DNA from: Paracholeplasma vituli | Lineage (GTDB): Bacteria; Bacillota_I; Bacilli_A; Acholeplasmatales; UBA5453 | Length of the DNA: 37,797 nucleotides | Assembly (NCBI RefSeq): GCF_025446935.1 | Contig: NZ_JAOEGN010000016.1 | Coordinates: forward strand, 1 to 37,797 | Direction: 5' to 3' | Shown here: positions 1 through 6,445 of the stretch, in pieces | Position numbering within the stretch: the first letter of the stretch is position 1 | How the letters are laid out: every line of letters begins with the position of its first letter | Translations under genes and position numbers: made by a program | The notes under the pieces: generated by a model | Told to the model about the DNA's origin: nothing | The model's input: only the letters and a program-made list of their open reading frames with translations | The model's database searches: none

Positions 1-1
1 T

Positions 2-172
2 TGTATGACCATCATGATTCACAATCCTGTGTTTTACGACTATTATTTAAAGAAAAAACAGGAAGGTAAACATCATCGAGTAGCACTCGTTCATTTAGCT
101 AAGAAGTTAGTTCGAATCATTCATCATATAGAAACAAACCAACTCGATTACGATTCAAGTAAACTACAATAG
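2..172 (+). CDS. IS110-family transposase, C-terminal fragment (5' end outside window)
   Basis: An open frame runs from the window edge to a TAG and encodes about 56 residues. It contains a start-less stretch NPVFYDYYLKKKQEGKHHR followed by VALVHLAKKLVRII. This pattern (N-P, basic Y-Y segment, K-x-E-G-K-x-H, then A-x-x-x-A-x-K-L) is the usual C-terminus of the transposase_20 domain of IS110-family DEDD recombinases, which are guided by a bridge RNA. The serine-containing catalytic part of that domain would lie upstream of or at the window edge, so activity cannot be judged. A long AT-rich hairpin starts two bases after the stop codon. Family assignment rests on this short tail only. Confidence 0.7.
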   Translation, partial: CMTIMIHNPVFYDYYLKKKQEGKHHRVALVHLAKKLVRIIHHIETNQLDYDSSKLQ

Positions 173-173
173 C

Positions 174-205
174 TTATTATTAAATCTGTGGCGATTAAAT
201 AATAA
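174..205 (+). other. AT-rich hairpin at the right end of the IS110 element
   Basis: The arms at 174-186 and 193-205 pair over 13 positions with a single A-A mismatch, around the 6-base loop TGTGGC. No T-run follows, so it is not a standard terminator. It directly follows the transposase stop codon, where IS1111-type members of the IS110 family carry the right-end non-coding region. Whether it belongs to a bridge RNA cannot be decided from one end of the element. Confidence 0.4.
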
Positions 206-225
206 TCATCCATAATTGTAAGCAT

Positions 226-257
226 ACCTCCATTTTTTTGTTGTTCGGGAGGTTTTT
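226..257 (+). terminator. Probable terminator after the transposase fragment
   Basis: The arms ACCTCC (226-231) and GGAGGT (248-253) pair around a T-rich loop and are followed by TTTTTAG. The stem is short, so this is a moderate call; it would end transcription from the transposase gene. Confidence 0.45.
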
Positions 258-577
258 AGTATTTATCTGTAAATATCGCTTGACATTAGATAGTTAGTCA
301 CCTCAATCTTTACATCTCTATTATAATGAAATCGATTTCCTTTTACCAGTAAAAAAGGGTTACAAAATCCAACATCCTTAAGAATAGGTGTATTCAAGGT
401 GAAAAACGGGGCACAAATCCGACAAGTGATCACGAGTGAGGCAACCGAGATGGGTGTCCCAAATACCAACAATCCGATGCATAATGAATATAGGAAGCCT
501 TCTTTTGATACTTTATTATCCAAATTTACATATTTGATGCTTGTTCTTGAACTGTTTATCATCCAAATACAGTGTTA
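258..577. other. Stretch without a supportable gene
   Basis: Open frames exist on both strands here (99 codons on the minus strand with one hydrophobic stretch, 66 codons on the plus strand). Neither has a ribosome binding site. The minus-strand frame starts just past the terminator of the neighbouring gene. I see no promoter pair, RNA gene or repeat in it. It may be decayed sequence beside the IS110 remnant. Confidence 0.4.
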
Positions 578-618
578 TAAAACAAAAACATGTGAATAAG
601 CGTTCGCTTACTCACATG
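578..618 (-). terminator. Intrinsic terminator of the Pro/Ala/Lys-rich gene
   Basis: The arms at 589-602 and 605-618 pair over 14 positions with one mismatch, and on the minus strand are followed by TTTTTGTTTTA. This strong terminator lies about 30 bases after the stop codon of the frameshifted small gene and supports that gene being a real transcription unit. Confidence 0.8.
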
Positions 619-646
619 GTGGTGTTTAGACCGTTTATTTACCTAA

Positions 647-879
647 CTATTTTTTAGGTGCTGGTTTTGCTGTTGAAGGTTTAGCTGGTTGAGCTGCTTG
701 TGGTTTAACTGGTTGAGCTGCTGGTTTAGCTGCTTGTGGTGCTGGTTTCTTAGCTTGCATGTGTGGTCCCCCCCTTTCGTTTTAAAGTCGTTCATATTCG
801 TCAAACGGCCCCGGTTTTGTTTGACAATCGCACCGATCAGAATCATCACCATAACGATGAAAATTTTGTTAATTGTCAT
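647..879 (-). CDS. Small membrane-anchored Pro/Ala/Lys-rich protein, split by a frameshift at a run of seven G
   Basis: The first frame (ATG at 879) encodes MTINKIFIVMVMILIGAIVK, one membrane segment with a short cytoplasmic start, then about 17 polar residues up to a G7 run at 768-774. After it this frame reads an unlikely Gln/Asn/His-rich sequence to 643. The frame one base away, which also has an ATG at 760, reads a low-complexity tail of AKPAPQ and AAQPAKP units ending in KPAPKK at 647. One extra G would join the membrane segment to this tail, giving about 77 residues. The ATG at 760 also has a G-rich Shine-Dalgarno-like run before it, so the tail could be translated alone. A promoter (923-950) and terminator (578-618) frame the unit. 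Function is unknown; a surface or wall-less-membrane linker role would be a guess. Confidence 0.6.
768..774 (-). repeat. Homopolymer of seven G (minus strand) inside a coding region
   Basis: It is the exact place where the coding frame changes in the small Pro/Ala/Lys-rich gene. Such tracts are hotspots for slipped-strand mispairing and also for sequencing error. Confidence 0.8.
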
Positions 880-922
880 TTAAAATGGGTTGCCTTTGGT
901 TATCATTTGAGATTCTAGCCAC

Positions 923-950
923 ATTATACTCCAACGGCTTAAAATGTAAA
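923..950 (-). promoter_or_regulatory. Promoter of the Pro/Ala/Lys-rich gene
   Basis: On the minus strand TTTACA (945-950) and TATAAT (923-928) are separated by 16 bases. The start codon lies about 44 bases downstream of the -10 box. Confidence 0.65.
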
Positions 951-1012
951 GAAAAAAACTTCACTTTTAGTTACTTTTTGAACGAAATTAGAAAAATCGA
1001 ATTCGAGACCAC

Positions 1013-1043
1013 ATTTTTTGAATAAAGACCCTTTTCAGGATCT
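1013..1043 (-). terminator. Weak terminator of the antiporter gene
   Basis: On the minus strand AGATCC and GGGTCT pair (one G-U) and are followed by TTTATTC. The hairpin includes the stop codon of the antiporter gene. Confidence 0.4.
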
Positions 1044-2207
1044 ATTTTCATAGGTCAAAAGATGTGTTTTTGCTTGGTCGATTAGGAATGCTCCAAATGG
1101 GGCTGTCACCAAAATGGCAATCACTGCGATACCTAGTATCTCTACCCCGTGAGATAGACCTAAAGCCAATGGGATTGCACCAATGGAGGCTTGAACCGTT
1201 GCTTTTGGGATATACGATAAAGCCATAAAATGCTTTTCTTTAATCGTAATATTCGATTTTGACGTACTGATGTAAACCCCTAGTAATCTGAATACTAAAA
1301 CAAAACCAATTAAACTGAGTCCAGGAACAATAATTTTAGGGATAATTGTAATATCCAATAGTGCTCCAATTAGGATAAATAATAACATTTCCATGAATAC
1401 CCAGATTTTCTCGTACTTTTTCACTAGGCGATTTGCTAACACCGGATATACTTGATGTATGGTTAAAGCCATCGAAACAACAGCAATTAAGCCAGAGTAA
1501 TGATAATTTTCTAATGCGTATAAAACTAAAGACAAACCGATGATAATGAGTACTTTGATAGTATCTCTCATATGATACTTTTGAAATAAGATCACTAAGA
1601 CTTTACCTAATAGAAAACCATACAAAGCCCCAAGCAAAATTTCTATAGGTAACCAAGCAACAACTCTAAAATCAAAACTATTGGTTTGTTTTAAGGCTAA
1701 TCCCACGGTAAATAATAAAATGACATAAATATCATCTGCAGAGGCTCCAGCCATAATCATTTGAGGTATACCTCTTTTGGTTCCTAAGTGTGATTCAATT
1801 AACTGAATCATACGTGGTACAATGACAGCGGGTGAAACCGCCGCTAGAATGGTTCCTAATATAAATCCATCCATCCAACTCCAACCAAACACATACTGAG
1901 TAAATAATAAGGTCCCAAGGATCTCAAAGGTTGCTGGAACAAAGGTTAAAAACAAGGCTGTTTTTCCTTGTTTCAATAGTTTTTGAATATCTAAAGATAG
2001 ACCTGCTCTTAATAAAATGATTAAGAGCGATATGGTTCTTAAATCTTTAGATATCCCCATTAGACTATCATCCATTAAATCAAGTATATAAGGTCCTAAC
2101 AAAATACCAGTTAAGATGAATCCAACCAAACTGGGTAGATTCATTTTTTTACAAAGCCAAGCGAACGACAACCCCATCAATAGGGCTAAACCTAGGGATA
2201 ATAACAT
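1035..2207 (-). CDS. Cation:proton antiporter, CPA2/SLC9B-like (Na+/H+ exchanger family)
   Basis: The 390 residues are almost entirely hydrophobic, with about 11-12 membrane segments and no C-terminal TrkA/RCK domain. An SPAVIVP motif at about 125-131 and an Asp-Asp pair at 158-159 (GASADD) match the ion-binding core of CPA2 exchangers. The later SYIPKATVQASIG is typical of NHA/SLC9B-type members. The family exchanges Na+, Li+ or K+ for H+ across the cytoplasmic membrane; the Asp pair is usually linked to electrogenic exchange. GGAGG precedes the ATG by 6 bases. The gene has no promoter of its own in the 18 bases between it and an upstream terminator, so it appears to depend on read-through from the upstream ABC importer operon. 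Confidence 0.85.
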   Translation of the reverse strand: MLLSLGLALLMGLSFAWLCKKMNLPSLVGFILTGILLGPYILDLMDDSLMGISKDLRTISLLIILLRAGLSLDIQKLLKQGKTALFLTFVPATFEILGTLLFTQYVFGWSWMDGFILGTILAAVSPAVIVPRMIQLIESHLGTKRGIPQMIMAGASADDIYVILLFTVGLALKQTNSFDFRVVAWLPIEILLGALYGFLLGKVLVILFQKYHMRDTIKVLIIIGLSLVLYALENYHYSGLIAVVSMALTIHQVYPVLANRLVKKYEKIWVFMEMLLFILIGALLDITIIPKIIVPGLSLIGFVLVFRLLGVYISTSKSNITIKEKHFMALSYIPKATVQASIGAIPLALGLSHGVEILGIAVIAILVTAPFGAFLIDQAKTHLLTYENRS

Positions 2208-2216
2208 AGAACCTCC

Positions 2217-2255
2217 AAAAAGAAAGACTCCTACAACAAAAATGTTGTAGAAGTC
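2217..2255 (-). terminator. Strong terminator between the amino-acid importer operon and the antiporter gene
   Basis: A 13-bp stem (2226-2238 with 2243-2255, one G-U pair in the minus-strand RNA) with a 4-base loop is followed on the minus strand by TTTCTTTTT, which runs straight into the GGAGG of the antiporter gene. The position makes it either the operon terminator or an attenuator controlling the antiporter. Confidence 0.75.
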
Positions 2256-2315
2256 ATCAGCTAACGCGGTTTAAGTCATAGACTAAGGGAGCACTTCATT
2301 CCCGTTATAAAAATT
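2256..2315 (-). other. Non-coding leader between yerC-like gene and attenuator-like terminator
   Basis: Sixty untranslated bases on the minus strand contain two small hairpins: GGGA with TCCC around a 9-base loop, and TTAGTC with GACTTAA. AGTC/GACT pieces recur inside the following terminator stem, so alternative pairing is possible. I do not recognise a known riboswitch class in it. Confidence 0.3.
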
Positions 2316-2603
2316 TTATTTCTTCGGATTTTTGAGTAAGACTCTCGCATAACCACCGGATCCATAACGGACACAGGTAGAAACACGACTGAGGGTCGTT
2401 GAACTGATGTGGGTTTCCTGAATGATTTGCTCATAGGTTTTCCCTTGTAGTAAGAGTTGTGCAGCCTGTAAACGCTGTGCCATCGATTCAACTTCTTTGA
2501 TGGTACACAAATCTTCAAAAAACGCATACACCTCTTCAAGTGTTTCGAGTTTTAGGATATTTTGAAATAAAACATCATTTATAGGGCTCTTCAGTTTCGA
2601 CAC
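2316..2603 (-). CDS. yerC: TrpR-family regulator, YerC/YecD type
   Basis: The 95-residue protein matches the YerC/YecD branch of the Trp-repressor superfamily: an N-terminal helical part with LETLEEVYAFFEDLCT and E-V-x-S-M-A-Q-R-L, then a helix-turn-helix at about 56-78 (GKTYEQIIQETHISSTTLSR) and the closing VRYGSGGY. The start is GTG with GAGG about 11 bases before it. It is the last gene of the amino-acid importer operon, 10 bases after the ATPase gene. Its target is not known from sequence, but the operon promoter is overlapped by an inverted repeat that could be its operator. The effector (tryptophan or other) cannot be inferred from the protein alone. Confidence 0.85.
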   Translation of the reverse strand: MSKLKSPINDVLFQNILKLETLEEVYAFFEDLCTIKEVESMAQRLQAAQLLLQGKTYEQIIQETHISSTTLSRVSTCVRYGSGGYARVLLKNPKK

Positions 2604-2613
2604 GACTAGGACC

Positions 2614-3327
2614 TCACTTCAGAAAATCATCAAATATGCCATCTAAATTATCGATGTTTTGAATGTTTTCACTGAAAATGATACTCGAATTTTTCATAAA
2701 AAGCAACCTTGATGACACCATTTTCGCAAATCGTAAGTCGTGGGTCACAATTAGGATACCGATATTGTCTGCCTTGAGTTTTAAAATGATCTCAACTAAA
2801 TCGTCGATTGACTTTACATCAAGAGCGGAAGTGGGTTCATCAAATAATAAGATTTCTGGCTGGGTTGCGAGGGCTCTCGCAATCGCAATACGTTGTTTTT
2901 GACCCCCAGATAATGTAATTGGATAACTGTCTTTCTTATCCAAAAGTCCTACCAATTTTAAAAGTCTGTCGGTTTCATTTGATAATTCATTTTTATCTTT
3001 CTTATAGACCAATCTAGGCGCCAGTTCGAGATTTTCTTTGACAGTCATGTGATCAAATAAGGCAAAATCTTGGAAGATAAATCCCATTTTTTGATATAGG
3101 AACTGTTTACGCTTCTTCTCTAACCCTTGAATCGATTCTCCTAAGATTAGGATGTCGCCACTACTACTAGATTCTAAGTTCGCAATCAGTTTTAGTAACG
3201 TACTTTTACCAGATCCAGAAGGTCCGATGATACTCAAAACGTCCCCACGGTCTAGGGTAAAACTCACATCGCTCACAGCTTGAACTTGTTTATAGGATTT
3301 AAATAAAGATTTGACTTCTAGTAACAT
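2614..3327 (-). CDS. Polar amino-acid ABC importer, ATP-binding subunit
   Basis: The 237 residues carry every ABC ATPase motif: Walker [10 protein letters not shown] at 35-43, Q-loop FIFQDF, signature LSGGQKQR, Walker [13 protein letters not shown] and switch His in IVTHD. Overall it resembles GlnQ/HisP. It powers uptake through the permease encoded immediately upstream; the permease stop codon and this ATG are directly adjacent (TAA-ATG), indicating translational coupling. The C-terminus is slightly divergent compared with the second copy at 20884-21630 (FSENIQNIDNLDGIFDDFLK instead of the usual E-x-G-x-P-x-x-I-F). Substrate cannot be assigned from the ATPase. Confidence 0.93.
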   Translation of the reverse strand: MLLEVKSLFKSYKQVQAVSDVSFTLDRGDVLSIIGPSGSGKSTLLKLIANLESSSSGDILILGESIQGLEKKRKQFLYQKMGFIFQDFALFDHMTVKENLELAPRLVYKKDKNELSNETDRLLKLVGLLDKKDSYPITLSGGQKQRIAIARALATQPEILLFDEPTSALDVKSIDDLVEIILKLKADNIGILIVTHDLRFAKMVSSRLLFMKNSSIIFSENIQNIDNLDGIFDDFLK

Positions 3328-3984
3328 TTAGTTCACCCCATAAGCAACAAGACGTTTTTTCTCGATGATTTTAAATAAATTGACAATAACATAAGTGAAG
3401 GCTAAATATAATACCACAGCAATAAAGTATGCTTCAACACGGAAGTCTTGGCTGACGGTCTCACGGGTATTTCTTAAAATATCGGAGATTGCGACCGCAC
3501 TCACAAGTGCTGTATCTTTAACCAATGTAATCATTTCATTCGCGATTGAAGGTAATGTTTTGTGAATTGTTTGCGGTAAAATCACATAACGATACATTTG
3601 ATATCGATTTAAGTTAAGTGCTTTAGAGGCGTCATATTGTGTTTTAGGTATAGCATTCATGCCCCCTCTAAAAATTTCAATGAAATAGGCTGTGTAATTG
3701 AGGATAAAAGTCAAAACTGCCCCAACCATTTCATCAAATAAGAAGAAACTACCAAAGAGGATTGGTAAGCCATATACAACAAAGAACAGTTGTAATAATA
3801 ATGGGGTCCCCCTGACAACCAAAGTATATAAATCAATGATTCGATTAATAAAAGAGATATTGAGTTTTCGAATGACTGCTAGGGACAAGCCGAGAGGTAT
3901 CGACAATAGCGTCATAGAAAAGACTAAAAGGGTTGTCTTAGACCCTTCTAGTAAGTATTGAAAAACCTCTAATAAGTATGCCAT
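3328..3984 (-). CDS. Polar amino-acid ABC importer, permease (HisM/GlnP type)
   Basis: This integral membrane protein of 218 residues has about five membrane segments. The EAA-loop region ASKALNLNRYQMYRYVILPQ is typical of the His/Glu/Gln/Arg transporter permease family, as are RGTPLLLQLFF and the LVKDTALVSAV stretch. I place the start at the ATG at 3984, whose A overlaps the TGA of the solute-binding gene (TGATG); a GTG one codon earlier is possible. The stop codon touches the ATPase start. It forms the translocation pore for the importer encoded by its neighbours. Confidence 0.9.
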   Translation of the reverse strand: MAYLLEVFQYLLEGSKTTLLVFSMTLLSIPLGLSLAVIRKLNISFINRIIDLYTLVVRGTPLLLQLFFVVYGLPILFGSFFLFDEMVGAVLTFILNYTAYFIEIFRGGMNAIPKTQYDASKALNLNRYQMYRYVILPQTIHKTLPSIANEMITLVKDTALVSAVAISDILRNTRETVSQDFRVEAYFIAVVLYLAFTYVIVNLFKIIEKKRLVAYGVN

Positions 3985-4769
3985 CACCCACGAATAAATA
4001 AGTTCACACCAAAGTACTTAATCGAAATCGGTTGAATCAATTGTTTTTCATAAAGTTCATCTAAAATCGCATCCACACGGTCACGAAGGGCTTCATCTTC
4101 TAAACGGAACCCAATGCCATATTGTTCACTACCGATGATTGCAGAACCAATTTGATATTGATTATTGTTTTTCATGACCACATAACGCGCATAGATTTCA
4201 TCTACAATCACCGCGTCCACAAATCCAGCATTCATTGCGAGAATCGCTTCTGAGGATGTATTATACTTCTTCATTTCTTTAACACTACCAGTGATAACTG
4301 TATTTTTCGATACAGAGATATCTGCAGACGAACTATTTTCAACCCCAATGTTTTTATTAGCGAGATCTTCAATTGTATTCAAGTTAGAACCTGTTTTTGA
4401 AATGATAATCAAATTGTTATCAAAATACGGTTTCGAGAAGGTCATTTCGAGTTTACGTTCATCGGTAATCGTTAAGCCATTCCAAATCGCATCAATGCGT
4501 TTGGACTTAAGTTCAACCACTTTCGCATCCCAGTCAATGTAGCGCAATTCTAATTTAACGCCTATACGTTCGAACACCAGTTTCGCAATCTCGATATCAA
4601 ACCCTGTGGGTTCGCCATCTTCTAAAAATCCCATTGGTGGAAAATCGGTGTAGCCTAATACGAATGTACCCTTATCTTCTATGTATTCTAAATCTGTCTT
4701 GGTATTTTGACAAGCAGCTAAGAGTGCTGTACTCACAAGGAGCATTAATAAAACAAACCATTTTTTCAT
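3984..4769 (-). CDS. Amino-acid ABC importer, solute-binding lipoprotein
   Basis: The start is the ATG at 4769, with AAGGAAGGG 8 bases upstream. This gives 261 residues beginning with the lipoprotein signal MKKWFVLLMLLVSTALLAAC. Lipid attachment at that Cys would tether it to the outer face of the membrane. A bacterial extracellular solute-binding family 3 fold follows: GTFVLGYTDFPPMGF, GFDIEIAKLVFERIG and DAIWNGLTITDERK are the standard segments. A longer frame that begins 12 codons earlier lacks a ribosome site and would spoil the signal peptide. It is the first gene of the four-gene operon ending in the TrpR-like regulator. The ligand is an amino acid, exact identity unknown. Confidence 0.92.
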   Translation of the reverse strand: MKKWFVLLMLLVSTALLAACQNTKTDLEYIEDKGTFVLGYTDFPPMGFLEDGEPTGFDIEIAKLVFERIGVKLELRYIDWDAKVVELKSKRIDAIWNGLTITDERKLEMTFSKPYFDNNLIIISKTGSNLNTIEDLANKNIGVENSSSADISVSKNTVITGSVKEMKKYNTSSEAILAMNAGFVDAVIVDEIYARYVVMKNNNQYQIGSAIIGSEQYGIGFRLEDEALRDRVDAILDELYEKQLIQPISIKYFGVNLFIRG

Positions 4770-4803
4770 GTATAAAACCCTTCCTTTATCTGTTATGGTT
4801 CTC

Positions 4804-4837
4804 ATTATACTTTATCACTACATCGTGGTAAAGTATA
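4804..4837 (-). promoter_or_regulatory. Promoter of the importer operon with overlapping inverted-repeat operator
   Basis: On the minus strand TTTACC (4827-4832) and TATAAT (4804-4809) are 17 bases apart. An inverted repeat with 13-base arms (4806-4818 and 4825-4837, 12 of 13 matching, 6-base spacer) covers both boxes: one arm contains the -35 and the other ends within the -10. This geometry fits a repressor operator. The operon's own TrpR-like protein is the obvious candidate to bind it, which is inference. Confidence 0.65.
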
Positions 4838-4909
4838 AAACTAGTGAAAACGTATTCGCATTTTTATTAGTATATATACTAAAGTTCACACCGTTTAGCG
4901 ACATTTTTT

Positions 4910-4938
4910 TTGAACTATTTCACTAACAAGGCTATAAT
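4910..4938 (+). promoter_or_regulatory. Promoter of the Rieske protein gene
   Basis: TTGAAC (4910-4915) and TATAAT (4933-4938) are spaced by 17 bases. The predicted transcript start is only about 15 bases before the ATG, just ahead of the AGAGGTG ribosome site. Confidence 0.8.
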
Positions 4939-4958
4939 ACGATTAAGAGGTGATTGAG

Positions 4959-5288
4959 ATGCTACAATATGCTTGTGAATTAAGTGTCTTAAAAGAAGCT
5001 TTGAAATTGCGTATTATGATTGATCAAGAGGCAATACTATTTTTATATCAAAATGGTACCGTATATGCCATCAAAGACCGTTGTCCACATTTGGGTGTTT
5101 CATTAGTACAAGGTAAGTATGACCCTGAAGGAGGCACAGTTACCTGTAGAGGACATGGTGCTAAAATCAATATAAAAACCGGTACTATTGAAGAGAAAGC
5201 CCATTTTGCATTCTTTAAACTACCCACCAAAAGTACGACTACATACACTACTAAAATCGTAGATAATCAAGTATTTATCGAAAAATAA
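4959..5288 (+). CDS. Rieske [2Fe-2S] domain protein
   Basis: The 109-residue protein is a single Rieske domain of the ferredoxin type. The ligands are CPHLG (Cys42, His44) and CRGHG (Cys63, His66), the C-x-H and C-x-x-H pairs. The second motif has Arg-Gly where C-P-x-H is more usual. I use the ATG at 4959, 7 bases after AGAGGTG, rather than the GTG three codons earlier. It is soluble, with no signal peptide. It has no oxygenase or reductase partner nearby and is transcribed alone from its own promoter to the terminator at 5287, so its electron partner is unknown. Confidence 0.85.
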   Translation: MLQYACELSVLKEALKLRIMIDQEAILFLYQNGTVYAIKDRCPHLGVSLVQGKYDPEGGTVTCRGHGAKINIKTGTIEEKAHFAFFKLPTKSTTTYTTKIVDNQVFIEK

Positions 5289-5306
5289 AAGGCCGATTGG
5301 CCTTTT
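5287..5306. terminator. Bidirectional terminator between Rieske and msrB genes
   Basis: AAAAGGCC and GGCCTTTT form an 8-bp stem with a 4-base loop. Both convergent genes stop at its edges, so it can serve both strands. Confidence 0.75.
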
Positions 5307-5731
5307 CATTTGAACAATTTAAGGTATTCACCATATCCAGCCGCCTCTAGTTCTTCAAGCGGGATAAACTTAAGTGAAGCTGAGTTTATGCAATAACGTA
5401 AGCCACCCAAAGCTCTCGGACCATCATCAAATACGTGTCCTAAATGACTGTCAGCTTCTTTACTACGAATTTCAATTCGAAACATCCGATGACTATAATC
5501 CTTCTTTTCAACTACTAAGTCTGGATTAATTGGTTTCGAAAAACTTGGCCAACCACAGCCTGAATCAAACTTATCTTTGGATGTAAATAGAGGGGTTCCA
5601 TCGACGATATCGACATATAATCCTTCTTTTTTATTATCATGGTATTCATTTTGAAAGGCAGGTTCCGTACCGTTTTGTTGAGTCACACGAAATTGTAAGG
5701 GCGATAAATGGGATAAATCTTTGGTTTTCAT
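5306..5731 (-). CDS. msrB: Peptide-methionine (R)-S-oxide reductase MsrB
   Basis: It reduces methionine-R-sulfoxide in proteins, repairing oxidative damage in the cytoplasm. The 141 residues cover a full MsrB domain: [15 protein letters not shown] near the start, SGCGWPSF at 57-64, and RYCINSASL with catalytic Cys114. Cys59 in SGCGW is the likely resolving cysteine. The two zinc-binding CxxC pairs of other MsrB subgroups are absent, so this is a zinc-free type. GGAGG precedes the ATG by 7 bases. No msrA is present in the window. Confidence 0.95.
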   Translation of the reverse strand: MKTKDLSHLSPLQFRVTQQNGTEPAFQNEYHDNKKEGLYVDIVDGTPLFTSKDKFDSGCGWPSFSKPINPDLVVEKKDYSHRMFRIEIRSKEADSHLGHVFDDGPRALGGLRYCINSASLKFIPLEELEAAGYGEYLKLFK

Positions 5732-5776
5732 AAATAAACCTCCATTGGTATTTGATTCTATTTTATCAAACCAATT

Positions 5777-6112
5777 TCATTCCTCAAAATGAGGTGCAAC
5801 CCCAATTGGCCAAACAATTTGATTGTCTTTGATCACTAATGGAATTTGCCACAAAATCGCAGAGGGGTTGATTGGACCATAAATATGTGGGTAAAATAAC
5901 TGATTGTTGTTTTTATCTTCATATTGACAAGGACTTTCTAATTTCGACTCATCGATACCAATCAAAAAGAGGTCCCCACGACCGATGAACTTATGTAAAA
6001 TACGATCAAAAAGATCTATTGTCGATGCGTGAATAAATGGACCTTTTTTTAATAATGAAGTTCCGATGGGGCTTTCATTCAATTCGGATTGGGTGAGCGT
6101 GACTAAGATCAT
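5777..6112 (-). CDS. DUF952 family protein
   Basis: The 111-residue protein shows the DUF952 pattern: IHASTIDLF near residue 27, a run with LIGIDESKL, then FPHIYGPIN-like FYPHIYGPINPSAI. The family is small, cytoplasmic and of unknown biochemical role; a glutathione-transferase-like fold has been proposed for it. The gene lies between msrB and the YgaP-like gene on the same strand. A terminator (6124-6159) separates it from the gene upstream, and no clear promoter is visible in the few bases left, so it may rely on read-through. Confidence 0.75.
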   Translation of the reverse strand: MILVTLTQSELNESPIGTSLLKKGPFIHASTIDLFDRILHKFIGRGDLFLIGIDESKLESPCQYEDKNNNQLFYPHIYGPINPSAILWQIPLVIKDNQIVWPIGVAPHFEE

Positions 6113-6123
6113 TGTTTTCTCCT

Positions 6124-6159
6124 AAAAAAAGAAATAATGCGCATTTCTGTCATTATTTC
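6124..6159 (-). terminator. Terminator of the YgaP-like membrane protein gene
   Basis: A perfect 9-bp stem (6131-6139 with 6151-6159) with an 11-base loop is followed on the minus strand by seven T. Confidence 0.8.
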
Positions 6160-6167
6160 TCGAATAA

Positions 6168-6386
6168 TTATTTCTTTTCTAATTTACAGGTGTTGATACC
6201 AAAAAGGGAATATAGTCCACAAAAGCTAAACAAAGCAGTTAGACTTAAAACAACTGCGAATACGAAGAGTACGACCGATAATGCGGCCAATGTATTCCAC
6301 AATAGAATCCCAACGATGACTAAAACTGCTGCGATGCCATATCGAACCAATTTGTCAATAGAGCCCACATTTTTTTGTAGTTTCAT
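6168..6386 (-). CDS. DUF2892 / YgaP-type small membrane protein
   Basis: The 72 residues match the DUF2892 family: start MKLQKNVGSIDKLVRYGIAA, two membrane segments, then the conserved end FCGLYSLFGINTC (usually CPLYxLFGINTC). It resembles the membrane part of the rhodanese YgaP, here without a rhodanese domain. The function is unknown. AAGGAGGAGG lies directly upstream of the ATG, an unusually strong ribosome site. It is probably a single-gene transcript ending at the hairpin 6124-6159. Confidence 0.85.
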   Translation of the reverse strand: MKLQKNVGSIDKLVRYGIAAVLVIVGILLWNTLAALSVVLFVFAVVLSLTALFSFCGLYSLFGINTCKLEKK

Positions 6387-6445
6387 AATGACCTCCTCCT
6401 TGGCTTTATTCTATGACGAATACATTTAATAACAAATTAGATTGC

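Noticed and set aside
263-562. 99-codon minus-strand open frame with one hydrophobic stretch
   Set aside because: No ribosome site before its ATG, and it begins just beyond a strong terminator that would stop incoming transcription; no family resemblance.
399-599. 66-codon plus-strand open frame
   Set aside because: No ribosome site or promoter, overlaps the frame above and runs into the terminator hairpin of the opposite strand.
2276-2539. 87-codon minus-strand frame overlapping the TrpR-like gene
   Set aside because: It is a shifted reading of the TrpR-like gene, whose own frame matches the YerC family throughout.
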